Shown here piece by piece: positions 17,699-26,729 of a stretch of 64,000 nt of DNA. The stretch is from contig NZ_JASBVP010000011.1 of NCBI RefSeq assembly GCF_029961025.1, positions 233,045 to 297,044 of the forward strand, given 5' to 3'. The notes beneath the pieces are model-generated. The model saw only the letters and a program-made list of their open reading frames with translations. It was not told the origin of the DNA and searched no databases. Each line of letters begins with the position of its first letter. The stretch's first letter is position 1. This stretch comes from Mycobacterium sp. (lineage in GTDB: Bacteria > Actinomycetota > Actinomycetes > Mycobacteriales > Mycobacteriaceae). Both the position numbers and the translations under genes were made by a program.

Positions 17699-19539
17699 CA
17701 GTCCAGGGAGAACTCCCGCAGGTAGCGCTGCAGCTGCACCGGGGCGGTGCCACGCTGCTCGGACTTCAGCAGCACCGCGTCCTCGAGCACCAGCGCATCC
17801 ATCTGGGTCGCCATGAAGCAGCGGAACGCGTCGTCGGGGGTGCACACGATCGGCTCGCCCCGGACGTTAAACGACGTGTTGACCAACACCGGGCAGCCGG
17901 TGCGCTGATAGAACCGCTGCAGCAGCAGGTGGAACCGGCCGTGGCGCTCGGCGTCAACGGTCTGCAGCCGCGCCGAGAGGTCCACATGGGTGACCGCGGG
18001 AATGCTCGAGCGGACCACACCAAGCTTGTCGAGTCCGTGGGCCTTTTCCCGGGCCGTCTCGGCGGCGGCCGGGGTGCGGCGCGCGGGAGCCACCGGAGCG
18101 ACCAGCAGCATGTAGGGGCTTTCCTCACCGGCCGCCCGCTCGAACCAGTCGTCGACGTGTTCCAACAGCACCGCCGGGGCGAAGGGCCGGAAGGACTCCC
18201 GGAATTTGATCTTCTGATTCATCACCGACTGCATGCCGGGGCTGCGCGGGTCGCCGAGGATGCTGCGGGCACCGAGCGCTCGCGGCCCGAACTCCATACG
18301 GCCGTGGAACCAGCCGACAACGTTGCCGTCGGCGAGCAGCCCGGCCACCACGTCACACAGCTCGGCCTCGTCGTCGAACAGGCGGTAGGTCGCTCCGTGG
18401 CGGGCCAGGGCGGCGGTGACGTCCTCGCGGCGGTAGCTGGGGCCGAGGAACGACCCGCGCTGGGAGTCGCGACCGTGCGGCGCCCGTTCCCGGTCGAGCA
18501 GCTGATGCCAGACAAACAGCGCGGCCCCGAGCGCGCCGCCGGCGTCCCCGGCGGCCGGCTGCACCCAAATCCGCTCAAACGGCGTGTCGCGCAGGATGCG
18601 GCTGTTGGCCACGCAGTTAAGGGCAACCCCGCCGGCCAGGCACAGATTCGTTAGCTGCGTGGTGGCCTGCAGGTGGCGGGCCGCCCGGACGACAATCTCC
18701 TCGGTGACCCGCTGGACCGAGGCCGCTAAGTCCATCTCCCGCTGGGTGATCGGCGATTCGGGTGCTCGGGGCGGACCGTCGAAGAGCTCGTCGAAACGCT
18801 TCGATGTCATCTTCAGCCCGGTGCAGTAGTCGAAGTAACGCAGATCCAACCGAAATGACCCGTCGTCACGCAGGTCTACCAGTTTGTCCAGGATCTTCTC
18901 GGCATAGATCGGCTCACCGTAGGGAGCCAGACCCATCAGCTTGTACTCCCCGGAGTTGACCTTGAACCCGGTGAAGTAGGTGAACGCCGAGTACAGCATG
19001 CCCAGCGAGTGCGGAAAGCGCAGCTCGGCGTGCAACCGGATCCGATTCCCGCGGCCGGTGCCCATGGTCGCGGTCGCCCACTCGCCGACACCGTCGAAGG
19101 TCAAAATCGCGGCTTCGTCAAACGGCGAGGGGAAAAACGCGCTGGCGGCGTGGGACTCGTGGTGTTCGACGAAAGACAGGCGCCTGGTGTAGCCGGCGAG
19201 CTGACGGCGGATCTCCCGCGGCAGGTGCAGCTTCTCGGTCAGCCACACCGGCATGGCCCGCACGTAGGACCGGAAGCCGCGGGGCGCGAATGCCGCGTAG
19301 GTTTCCAGCAGCCGCTCGAATTTGAGAAACGGCTTCTCATAGAAGACCACGTGGTCGAGGTCTTCGGCCGTGAGCCCGCCTTCCTGCAGGCAGTAGGCGA
19401 CGGCGTGCGCCGGGAACGACGGGTCGTGTTTGCGGCGGGTGAACCGTTCCTCCTGGGCGGCTGCCACCAGAGCACCATCGACCACCAGCGCGGCGGCCGC
19501 GTCGTGGTAATAGGCCGAGATGCCGAGGATGGCGGTCAT
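17698..19539 (-). CDS. NodU/CmcH-family carbamoyltransferase
   Basis: A 613-residue enzyme that transfers the carbamoyl group of carbamoyl phosphate to a hydroxyl through a carbamoyl-adenylate. The N-terminal kae1-like domain starts ILGISAYYHDAAAALVVDG and contains EHHESHAASAFFPSPFDEAAI with the metal-binding His pair; LCLAGGVALNCVANSRIL lies near 300; the C-terminal domain has GWFHGRMEFGPRALGARSIL and VLVNTSFNVRGEPIV. Length and motifs are complete. It overlaps the SGNH gene upstream and the SxtJ-like gene downstream by four bases each, which makes a tight operon. The acceptor is unknown: a cell-surface sugar is likely, given the SGNH and acyltransferase neighbours. Confidence 0.9.
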   Translation of the reverse strand: MTAILGISAYYHDAAAALVVDGALVAAAQEERFTRRKHDPSFPAHAVAYCLQEGGLTAEDLDHVVFYEKPFLKFERLLETYAAFAPRGFRSYVRAMPVWLTEKLHLPREIRRQLAGYTRRLSFVEHHESHAASAFFPSPFDEAAILTFDGVGEWATATMGTGRGNRIRLHAELRFPHSLGMLYSAFTYFTGFKVNSGEYKLMGLAPYGEPIYAEKILDKLVDLRDDGSFRLDLRYFDYCTGLKMTSKRFDELFDGPPRAPESPITQREMDLAASVQRVTEEIVVRAARHLQATTQLTNLCLAGGVALNCVANSRILRDTPFERIWVQPAAGDAGGALGAALFVWHQLLDRERAPHGRDSQRGSFLGPSYRREDVTAALARHGATYRLFDDEAELCDVVAGLLADGNVVGWFHGRMEFGPRALGARSILGDPRSPGMQSVMNQKIKFRESFRPFAPAVLLEHVDDWFERAAGEESPYMLLVAPVAPARRTPAAAETAREKAHGLDKLGVVRSSIPAVTHVDLSARLQTVDAERHGRFHLLLQRFYQRTGCPVLVNTSFNVRGEPIVCTPDDAFRCFMATQMDALVLEDAVLLKSEQRGTAPVQLQRYLREFSLD

Positions 19540-20834
19540 CGGAGGGCCTTGGCCTCCAGCACTTCCCGCAGTAGGGGCTCGATCTGATCGGTGAGCAGCT
19601 CCGCGATCTGGCGGTGCCCGGTGGCGTTGGGGTGCCCGTCGTTGGGAATCAGGTTCTCCGGGACCAGCGCCGGGTCGATGCGCACCAGCGGAATGCCCTG
19701 CGCCTCGAAGGCGGGCATGTCGAGCTGCTGCAGGTCGAAGTCTTGGCCCATGAGCACGAAGCGCGCACCGTCGCGGCGCACCTCATCGGCCATCCGGCTG
19801 ATGAGCACCGAGGTCAGCCGTTGGGAGTACGGGGTGGCCGGCGGCGGGGCCGGTGCCGGCGGCGCCGGCGGGGAAACGGCGTTCCCGGCAGCCGCTTGCG
19901 GGCCCGCCGCCGCGGCGACGGGCGGGTGGTGGGCGGCCTCGTCGTCGGTGCTGCCCAGGTTGTACAGCGCCGTCACCAGCGCCGGATTCCGCTGCAGGCG
20001 CTCGGCGACGAAGCTGAAGAAGGCGGAGTGGTTGGCCAGGCTCAACTGCAACTGGCACACCATTCGGGCGCGAGCGCCGTCGACGCGGCGCACCGCCTGG
20101 TCCACCACCCGATACTCCGAGCAGCGCGGATAGTCGGGCACCGGCTGGCCCACCACATGCAGGCTGTCGTCGGGACCCAGGATGAAGGCCGGCTTGCCGA
20201 ACACCCGCCGCATCCGGTGCAGCGTCACGTTGTCATCCGGGTCGTTGGCGGTTTCGTGAAGCAGGACGACGTCGGGATGCAGCGGCTTGAGTCGTTCCCG
20301 GTATAACAGCCACTCCTGGTCGGTGCCGTAGCCTCGAACGCCGGCGTTGACGACTTGCACCGGCACGCTCAGCCGTTGAGACAGCAAGCCGGCCGCCACC
20401 GCCGAGTAGGTCTGGTTCTCGGCCACCTCCAGACCACTGGCCACCGAGTCGCCCAGCACCAGCACCCGCAGCCCACCGGGAGCAACCGGGGTTAACTCGG
20501 GACCGCGCAACCCAAGGGAGTTGATCCGGATGCGGGTGCGAAACGTGATGGGAAACGGTCGCGGCCCCGCGAACTCACCCGTCGTCCCCGGTCCATACGA
20601 CCAGCCGACCTGCTCGTCGGCGACATAGAAGTTATCGGGCTTGGCGTAGACGTCGTAGAGGGGCTGGTAGCCGAGAAGGCGGAAGGCGACTTCAACCGCT
20701 CCCATGGTCGCGGCGACGGCGAGGCCGACGGCCAGCAGACGAAACAGCACCCTGCGGATCCGGCGACGCGGCCGGGGCGCGTCTCCTTCACCATCGGCGG
20801 CCGGCGGACGGCTCGTCACGTCCAGCGTGGCCAT
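19536..20834 (-). CDS. Membrane-anchored SGNH/GDSL hydrolase-type protein
   Basis: The 432-residue protein has a basic N-terminus, one membrane segment (VLFRLLAVGLAVAATMGAVE, about 30-50), then an exported SGNH domain: VLVLGDSVASG (Ser block), NAGVRGYGTDQEW (block II Gly), LLHETANDPDDN (block III Asn) and NDGHPNATGH (Asp-His pair). A Pro/Ala-rich linker (PPAPPAPAPPPATP) splits the fold near 330. Such proteins add or remove acyl groups on extracellular glycans, as in AlgX-type enzymes. The ATG at 20834 has GGAG seven bases upstream. Its stop overlaps the carbamoyltransferase start (ATGA), and it leads the operon. Confidence 0.82.
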   Translation of the reverse strand: MATLDVTSRPPAADGEGDAPRPRRRIRRVLFRLLAVGLAVAATMGAVEVAFRLLGYQPLYDVYAKPDNFYVADEQVGWSYGPGTTGEFAGPRPFPITFRTRIRINSLGLRGPELTPVAPGGLRVLVLGDSVASGLEVAENQTYSAVAAGLLSQRLSVPVQVVNAGVRGYGTDQEWLLYRERLKPLHPDVVLLHETANDPDDNVTLHRMRRVFGKPAFILGPDDSLHVVGQPVPDYPRCSEYRVVDQAVRRVDGARARMVCQLQLSLANHSAFFSFVAERLQRNPALVTALYNLGSTDDEAAHHPPVAAAAGPQAAAGNAVSPPAPPAPAPPPATPYSQRLTSVLISRMADEVRRDGARFVLMGQDFDLQQLDMPAFEAQGIPLVRIDPALVPENLIPNDGHPNATGHRQIAELLTDQIEPLLREVLEAKALR

Positions 20835-21000
20835 TGGTCCAGCTCCCGTCGTCGTCGCCGTTCCCGGCAATTAGTTACCGAGGTAGCGTACTGCAGTGCG
20901 CAACACCGGCCGGCGTGGTCGTGGTGCGCCGGCTTCGGTTGCATCGGGGCAACCTGGTCGCATTCTCGGGCACGACGACGTGAAATGACGGCCCATCGAC

Positions 21001-23187
21001 ATGCCCGGCTCCGGCGGGGAGGTATGCATCATTTGCGGTGAGCCCGGCGCGCGCGGGACGAGTCACGGCCCGGTGGCGGTGCGCCGCCACCGGGCCGTGA
21101 TCAAGGCCGGGTGGCTTGTCCGCGCCCGCCGGTTCGGCGGGGCCGCACCGCCGCCGGGCAGACACCGCCGGGTCAACCGGACGGCACGCCGGTCCCGTCG
21201 TCCCGGCAATCCGCTCACCCGTCCCGCCATCCCGGCACTAGACGGTGTCCGCGCCCTGGCCATCGTACTCGTTCTGGCCGACCACGGCGGCATCCCCGGG
21301 GTGCGAGGGGGATTCATCGGGGTCGACGTCTTCTTCGTGCTGAGCGGTTTTTTGATCACCTCGCTGTTGCTGGCCGGCGATACCGGCCGGCTCGACCTGC
21401 CCGGATTCTGGGCGCGGCGCGCCCGGCGGCTGCTGCCCGCGCTGGTGGTGATGGTGCTGGCAGTGGGTGTGGCGCGCGGGCTCTTCCCGCCCGACGCCGT
21501 TTCCGGGCTCCGGACCGACGCCCTCGCCGCCTTCTTCTGGGTGGCGAACTGGAACTTCGTCGCCCATAAGACGGACTACTTTTCGCAGGGCGGCGCCCGG
21601 TCGCCGTTGGAGCACACCTGGTCATTGGGCGTAGAGGAGCAGTTCTACGTGGTGTGGCCGCTGCTGCTCACCGCCGTTGGCGCACTGCTGGTCGTGCGGG
21701 CTCGGCGCCGGCGCACCCCGGTTGCGCGGTCCGCGGTCCGGATGTGGGTGGGGCTGCTCGCCGTGTCGGGTGCCCTGGCATCGGCCGGTGCGGCCATCGT
21801 CTGGGCTTCCGACGCGGCGCTGAACCGGGTCTATTTCGGCACCGACACCCGGGCCCAGGCGCTGCTGATCGGGGCCGCGGCTTCGGCTGTACTGGTGCGG
21901 GATTGGCCGGCCCTGGCGGCAGGTCGCCCACCGGCCCGATCGCGTCGGGTCCGTGCGGTGGCCGAAGCGGTGTCGGTCGCGGGTCTGACGGGGTTGGCCG
22001 CGGCCGCCCACTTTGCGACCGGCAGCGCGGCGGAGTTCCGCCGCGGTTTGCTCGTGCTGGTGGCGCTGGCCGCCGTCGCGGTAATAGCTCCGGCGGCGCT
22101 GAGCCAGCGCACGACGGCGGCCCGTGTGCTGGCGTGGCGTCCCCTGGCCGCGCTCGGCGTCATCTCCTACGGCGTGTACCTCTGGCATTGGCCGGTGTTC
22201 CTGACGATCACCGGCCAACGAACAGGATGGTCCGGCTGGGCTCTGTTCGCCGTGCGGTGCCTGGTCACCCTGGCGCTGGCCACGGTGTCGTGGTGGCTGA
22301 TCGAGCGGCCGATTCGCCGCCTCGCACCGACCGGCGCCCGGCTGTTGCCGCTGGCCGGGGCCACCGTGGCGACGGCTGCTGCGGTGACGGCACTTGTGAT
22401 TCCGGTCGGGACGCGACCGGGTGACCCGGTGACCCGGGACCGACCGCTCAGCGCCCCCCCAGCCACGTCCTCCTCGTCGGCGGCGCCGATCCCCGCACCG
22501 CCGGTCTCCGCGGTGGTGGCGCAGCGAGATCCCTTGCGGCCGCGCACAATCTCGGTCTTCGGCGATTCGATCGCGTGGACCCTGATGCGTTACCTACCAC
22601 AGACCCCGGGGTTCACCTTCATCGACCACACCACCCTCGGGTGCGGTGTCGTGCGCGGCGGCCCCTACCGGTACTTCGGGCAAATCCACGATCAACAACC
22701 CGAGTGCGACACCTGGCCAACCAGATGGCCCCAACAGGTCGCCCAGGACCGACCCGACGTGGTGTTGCTGCTCGTGGGGCGCTGGGAGACCATGGACCGG
22801 GTTCACGACGGCCGGTGGACGCATATCGGAGATCCGGCTTTCGACGCGTATCTGTTCGGGGAGTTGCAGCGCGCATTCACCGTTCTCGATGCCCCCGGAG
22901 CCCGACTGATGGTTGCGACGGAGCCCTACAACCGGCGCGGCGAACAGCCCGACGGAAGCCTTTACCCCGAGGACCTGCCGGATCGGGTCACTCGCTGGAA
23001 TGCCTTGCTGCGCCAGACGCTTGCGCAACATCCGAACATCGGCGTGCTGGACCTGAACAAGAAGCTGTGTCCGGACAGCGTGTATACCGACAACGTTGAC
23101 GGCATCCGGGTGCGCAGCGACGGTGTGCATCTCACCCCGGAGGCCGTGACCTGGCTGACGCCGTGGCTGGAGCGGTCGATTCGGTGA
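21001..23187 (+). CDS. Acyltransferase-3 (OafA-like) fused to an SGNH domain
   Basis: The 728-residue product has an AT3 membrane domain (about 75-475; IPALDGVRALAIVLVLADHG, GVDVFFVLSGFLITSLLL, HTWSLGVEEQFYVVWPLLL, then repeated transmembrane segments) followed by a Pro/Ser linker and an extracytoplasmic SGNH domain (ISVFGDSIAWTLM, RSDGVHLTPEAV). Proteins of this kind O-acylate cell-envelope sugars, the AT3 part moving acyl groups across the membrane and the SGNH part transferring them; mycobacteria have several (Rv0111 and Rv1565c are examples). The start is unsure: ATG 21001 is the only ATG, but a 16-bp perfect hairpin at 21064-21099 argues for a later GTG. It is divergent from the carbamoyltransferase operon and probably works on the same polymer. 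Confidence 0.85.
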   Translation: MPGSGGEVCIICGEPGARGTSHGPVAVRRHRAVIKAGWLVRARRFGGAAPPPGRHRRVNRTARRSRRPGNPLTRPAIPALDGVRALAIVLVLADHGGIPGVRGGFIGVDVFFVLSGFLITSLLLAGDTGRLDLPGFWARRARRLLPALVVMVLAVGVARGLFPPDAVSGLRTDALAAFFWVANWNFVAHKTDYFSQGGARSPLEHTWSLGVEEQFYVVWPLLLTAVGALLVVRARRRRTPVARSAVRMWVGLLAVSGALASAGAAIVWASDAALNRVYFGTDTRAQALLIGAAASAVLVRDWPALAAGRPPARSRRVRAVAEAVSVAGLTGLAAAAHFATGSAAEFRRGLLVLVALAAVAVIAPAALSQRTTAARVLAWRPLAALGVISYGVYLWHWPVFLTITGQRTGWSGWALFAVRCLVTLALATVSWWLIERPIRRLAPTGARLLPLAGATVATAAAVTALVIPVGTRPGDPVTRDRPLSAPPATSSSSAAPIPAPPVSAVVAQRDPLRPRTISVFGDSIAWTLMRYLPQTPGFTFIDHTTLGCGVVRGGPYRYFGQIHDQQPECDTWPTRWPQQVAQDRPDVVLLLVGRWETMDRVHDGRWTHIGDPAFDAYLFGELQRAFTVLDAPGARLMVATEPYNRRGEQPDGSLYPEDLPDRVTRWNALLRQTLAQHPNIGVLDLNKKLCPDSVYTDNVDGIRVRSDGVHLTPEAVTWLTPWLERSIR
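21064..21099. promoter_or_regulatory. Perfect 16-bp stem with TGCG loop near the acyltransferase start
   Basis: cacggcccggtggcgg, loop tgcg, ccgccaccgggccgtg: a perfect, GC-rich inverted repeat. It has no U-tract. It would make a very stable RNA hairpin either in the leader (attenuation or start-site control) or inside the first codons of the acyltransferase gene. Confidence 0.7.
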
Positions 23188-23267
23188 GGGGGCCTGAGGC
23201 CAAATAGGCGTTTCGACACACAGATTCTCAGGCATGAACTCTGAAGTTTTGTGGGCGTTACGGTTGT

Positions 23268-24341
23268 TTACACGTTAAATCTGAACTCCACCACGTCGCC
23301 GTCGGCCATCACGTAGTCCTTGCCCTCTATCCGGACCTTGCCGGCGGCCCGCGCCGCGGCCATGGAACCCGCGGCGATCAGGTCGTCGTAGGAGACCACC
23401 TCGGCCTTGATGAAGCCCTTCTCGAAGTCGCTGTGGATCACCCCGGCAGCCTTAGGTGCGGTATCACCCTGGTGGATCGTCCACGCCCGCGCCTCCTTTG
23501 GCCCCGCGGTCAAGAAGGTCTGCAACTTGAGGGTGTGAAAACCGGCCCGGGCCAACGCGTCGAGCCCTCGCTCGCTCTGCCCGATCGACGCCAACAATTC
23601 GGCGGCCGACTCATCGTCGAGTTCTTGGAGTTCGGCCTCGATCTTGGCGTCGAGGAAAACCGCGTCGGCGGGAGCGACCAGATCGCGCAGCTGGGCAACG
23701 CGGTCCGCGTCGGTCAGCACCGCCTCATCGGCATTGAAGACGTAGAGAAACGGCTTGATGGTCAACAGGCTCAACTCCCGCAGCGGGGAGCAGTCTATCC
23801 CGGCCGCGAACAACGTCGTCCCGCCCTCGAGCACCCGTTGGGCAGCCACCGCGGCCTCATAAACCGGTTTACGGTCCTTGCGGTTACGGGCTTCTTTCTC
23901 CAGCCTGGGCACCGCACGTTCCAAGGTCTGCAGATCCGCCAGGATCAACTCCGTCTCGACGACTTCGATATCCGATTTGGGGTCGACCCTCCCGGCGACG
24001 TGCGCCACGTCGTCATCGGAAAACACCCGCACCACCTGGCAGATGGCGTCGCACGCGCGGATGTGAGCCAGGAACTTGTTGCCCAGTCCAGCCCCTTCGG
24101 ACGCGCCCTGGACGAGACCGGCGATGTCGACGAAGGTGACCACGGCCGGGACAATCCGCTCCGAGTGAAAAATCTCCGCCAGCTTCGCTAGCCGCGGATC
24201 CGGAAGCGGAACGACGCCCTCGTTCGGTTCGATCGTCGCAAACGGATAGTTGGCGGCCACGACGTTGTTCCGCGTCAGCGCGTTGAACAGCGTCGACTTG
24301 CCGACATTGGGCAAACCCACTATCCCCAGGCTCAGGCTCAC
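23268..24341 (-). CDS. ychF: YchF/Obg-family GTPase-like ATPase
   Basis: The 357-residue protein is a universal P-loop ATPase of the OBG group that associates with ribosomes and affects stress responses. GIVGLPNVGKSTLFNALT is the Walker A, FVDIAGLVQGASEGAGLGNKF the switch II (DxxG), YVFNADEAVL stands in place of NKxD as in YchF, and the C-terminal TGS-like domain (FLTAGPKEARAWTIHQGDTA, DVVEFRFNV) is complete. The GTG at 24341 has GGGAG six bases upstream and gives the family's usual length; a longer frame to 24413 only reads into a tandem repeat. Orthologue of Rv1112. Confidence 0.93.
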   Translation of the reverse strand: MSLSLGIVGLPNVGKSTLFNALTRNNVVAANYPFATIEPNEGVVPLPDPRLAKLAEIFHSERIVPAVVTFVDIAGLVQGASEGAGLGNKFLAHIRACDAICQVVRVFSDDDVAHVAGRVDPKSDIEVVETELILADLQTLERAVPRLEKEARNRKDRKPVYEAAVAAQRVLEGGTTLFAAGIDCSPLRELSLLTIKPFLYVFNADEAVLTDADRVAQLRDLVAPADAVFLDAKIEAELQELDDESAAELLASIGQSERGLDALARAGFHTLKLQTFLTAGPKEARAWTIHQGDTAPKAAGVIHSDFEKGFIKAEVVSYDDLIAAGSMAAARAAGKVRIEGKDYVMADGDVVEFRFNV

Positions 24342-24366
24342 AGCGCTCCCAAGTGTAGAGAGACCC

Positions 24367-24563
24367 GCTCCTCCGCGGGGCGTTCCGCCCCGCGTCGTCG
24401 CCGGCCCACCCAATCACCGCCGCTCCTCCGCGGGGCGTTCCGCCCGCGTCGTCGCCGGCCCACCCAATCACCGCCGCTCCTCCGCGGGGCGTTCCTCCGC
24501 CGTCGCCGGCTCACCCAATCACCGCCGCTCCTCCGCGGGGCGTTCCGCCCGCGTCGTCGCCGG
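24367..24563. repeat. 54-bp tandem repeat, about 3.7 copies
   Basis: Units start at 24367, 24422, 24476 and 24527, each opening gctcctccgcggggcgttcc and closing with cacccaatcaccgcc. Copy lengths are 55, 54 and 51 bases with a final partial copy of 37. It fills the gap between divergent ychF and the DUF6542 gene. The layout is that of mycobacterial MIRU-VNTR loci, whose copy number varies between strains. Confidence 0.9.
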
Positions 24564-24623
24564 CGGGCACGCCGGAGGCGTGCGGGCCACCACCCATAAG
24601 CCGCCAACCGGTACGGTCAACGT

Positions 24624-25562
24624 GTGTCAGCGCAGCGGGCGAGATCAGCGGTGGCGGCGGGTCACCGCTCAATTCACCCTGGAATCCCCGGAGCGCCCTG
24701 GTGGGCGGCCGTGGTCATCGCCGCAACCGGGACCGCGCTCGGCTTCGCCTTCGACGCGGGGTCGGGTGGCAAAGAGCTGACGAACGTCTTCGCCGCTCTC
24801 TACGCGTCGGGTTGTGTGGCGGCGGTACTCGCCGTCCGGCAATCGGGAGTCTTCACCGCGGTCATCCAGCCGCCGCTGATCCTGTTCTTCAGCGTGCCCG
24901 CTGCCTATTGGCTGCTCCACGGCGCCAAGATCACCAGCCTAAAGGACATCCTGATCAACTGCGGCTATCCGCTGATCGAACGCTTCCCGCTGATGCTGTC
25001 CACCTCGGCCGGTGTGCTGTTGATCGGCATCGTCCGCTGGTACCTCGGAAGGGCGGCACGCGTGCGGACAAAGACCATCGGCGGCGCAGAGTCCGCCACA
25101 CGCCCCGCTGCGCGTCGCTCCCGGCGGGTGGTACCCTCGCGGCGCGGCGCGCCTGAGCCACCGGATGAGCGGACCCGGGGCCGGCGCCGTCCCCGCCCCG
25201 CCGAGGTGCAGGCCGCCGAGCCGCCTGCCCCCCGGCGCCGTCCCAGGGTGCCCCGCGAGCCGGACATGCGCGGCCGAACGCCGCGGGAGATCGGCCGGGA
25301 GCCGCGGGTACGCACCGGCCGACCCGCCGCGCGCGGCAGCCGCTACGACCCGTATGAACCCAGGGAAGCCGGCGAGCCGCTCGCACCCCACCAGCCGCGC
25401 CGCCGGCCCGCACCGAGCACGGCGGACGGCGCCGCGGCAACCCACCACCCCATTTCACGAGTCCGCTATCGCAGGTCGGCCGGTGACGAGGAGAACCCCG
25501 CCGGCCCGAAAACCTGGAGTCCGCGCGATTCGGCGGCCGAGTCCTGGGAGTACGACATCTGA
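24624..25562 (+). CDS. DUF6542 membrane protein
   Basis: The 312-residue protein has an N-terminal membrane domain with four hydrophobic segments (WWAAVVIAATGTALGFAF, VFAALYASGCVAAVLAV, VIQPPLILFFSVPAAYWLL, LMLSTSAGVLLIGIVRWY) and a long basic, Arg/Pro-rich tail from about residue 140 that should be disordered in the cytoplasm. This is the DUF6542 layout, corresponding to Rv1111c, between ychF and ispH as in M. tuberculosis. No function is known; the basic tail could bind nucleic acid or acidic lipid. GTG start at 24624; it is divergent from ychF across the tandem repeat. Confidence 0.8.
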   Translation: MSAQRARSAVAAGHRSIHPGIPGAPWWAAVVIAATGTALGFAFDAGSGGKELTNVFAALYASGCVAAVLAVRQSGVFTAVIQPPLILFFSVPAAYWLLHGAKITSLKDILINCGYPLIERFPLMLSTSAGVLLIGIVRWYLGRAARVRTKTIGGAESATRPAARRSRRVVPSRRGAPEPPDERTRGRRRPRPAEVQAAEPPAPRRRPRVPREPDMRGRTPREIGREPRVRTGRPAARGSRYDPYEPREAGEPLAPHQPRRRPAPSTADGAAATHHPISRVRYRRSAGDEENPAGPKTWSPRDSAAESWEYDI

Positions 25563-25639
25563 CGGCCCGGGCAAGCACCCGCCGACGGCCCGGGCAAGCG
25601 GCCCGTCAATTGCCCGGCGGTAACGGCGACGGGCACAGG

Positions 25640-26647
25640 TCAGCATCGGGCCGGGCGAATCTCCCGCGGCAGCGCGAACACCAGCGTCTCGTTGGCCGTC
25701 GTCACCGGCTGCACCACGTCGTAGCCGTGCTCGGCCAGCCGCGCTAGCACACCGCGCACCAGTATCTCGGGGACCGATGCGCCGGAAGTGACGCCCACCG
25801 TGACCACACCGTCCAACCAGCCGGGGTCGATGTCGTCGGCGCTGTCGACCAGATGAGCCGCCCCAGCGCCGGCACCCGCGGCCACCTCGACCAATCGCAT
25901 CGAGTTGGACGAATTGGCTGAACCCACGACGATCACCAGGTCACACTCGGGTGCCATCGCCTTGACCGCGACCTGGCGGTTCTGGGTGGCATAGCAAATG
26001 TCGTCGCTGGGTGGATCCTGCAGTTTGGGAAAACGCCGCCGCAGCCGCTGCACGATCTCCAGCGTCTCGTCGACCGACAGCGTGGTTTGCGACAACCAGA
26101 TCACTTTATTCTCGTCGCGGACCGTCACCGAGTCGACGGCCGCGGGCCCGTCGACGACCTGCACGTGTTCGGGGGCTTCCCCGGCGGTCCCGATGACTTC
26201 CTCATGGCCCTGATGGCCGATGAGCAAGATGTCGTAGTCATCCCTGGCGAAGCGCTTGGCCTCGTTGTGCACCTTGGTGACCAGCGGGCACGTGGCGTCG
26301 ATCACCTGCAGCCCCCGCCTGGCGGCCGATTGATGAACGGTCGGCGCCACCCCGTGCGCGGAAAACACCACGATCGCGCCCTCGGGCACCTCGTCGATCT
26401 CCTCGACGAAAACCGCTCCGGCCTTGGCCAGGGTGTCCACCACGTGGCGGTTGTGCACGATCTCGTGGCGGACATAGACCGGTGGACCGTGTTTCTGCAG
26501 CGCCCGCTCGACCGTCTCGACGGCGCGATCCACGCCGGCGCAGTACCCCCGGGGTTGGGCCAAAAGCACCCTTTTGCCGCCGGCGGTGGCGGTTGCGGAG
26601 CCGGAAACGCCGGGACTGCCCACGTCGACGGTCGGCGACATGGCCAT
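25640..26647 (-). CDS. ispH: 4-hydroxy-3-methylbut-2-enyl diphosphate reductase
   Basis: The last enzyme of the MEP pathway, reducing HMBPP to IPP and DMAPP with a [4Fe-4S] cluster. The three cluster cysteines appear in [11 protein letters not shown] (Cys36), [11 protein letters not shown] (about 118) and [11 protein letters not shown] (about 219); [10 protein letters not shown] and [11 protein letters not shown] complete the active site. Length 335 is normal. It is the lytB2 (Rv1110) orthologue, with a short Ala/Ser-rich N-terminal lead not needed for activity. It is divergent from the gene at 26730. A direct repeat of gacggcccgggcaagc at 25562-25599 marks the space between its stop and that of the DUF6542 gene. 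Confidence 0.95.
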   Translation of the reverse strand: MAMSPTVDVGSPGVSGSATATAGGKRVLLAQPRGYCAGVDRAVETVERALQKHGPPVYVRHEIVHNRHVVDTLAKAGAVFVEEIDEVPEGAIVVFSAHGVAPTVHQSAARRGLQVIDATCPLVTKVHNEAKRFARDDYDILLIGHQGHEEVIGTAGEAPEHVQVVDGPAAVDSVTVRDENKVIWLSQTTLSVDETLEIVQRLRRRFPKLQDPPSDDICYATQNRQVAVKAMAPECDLVIVVGSANSSNSMRLVEVAAGAGAGAAHLVDSADDIDPGWLDGVVTVGVTSGASVPEILVRGVLARLAEHGYDVVQPVTTANETLVFALPREIRPARC

Positions 26648-26729
26648 CAGCGTACTTGCCCCGGATGGCGACCCGCCAGCTCAGGGCGACGGCTTGGACT
26701 TGACCGCCGGTTAGGGCAGTCTGGGACAC

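Noticed and set aside
24342..24413. Upstream extension of ychF
   Set aside because: It reads into the tandem repeat; the GTG at 24341 has a ribosome binding site and gives the normal length.
24367..24563. CRISPR array
   Set aside because: Units are directly adjacent with no unique spacers, and no cas genes are present.
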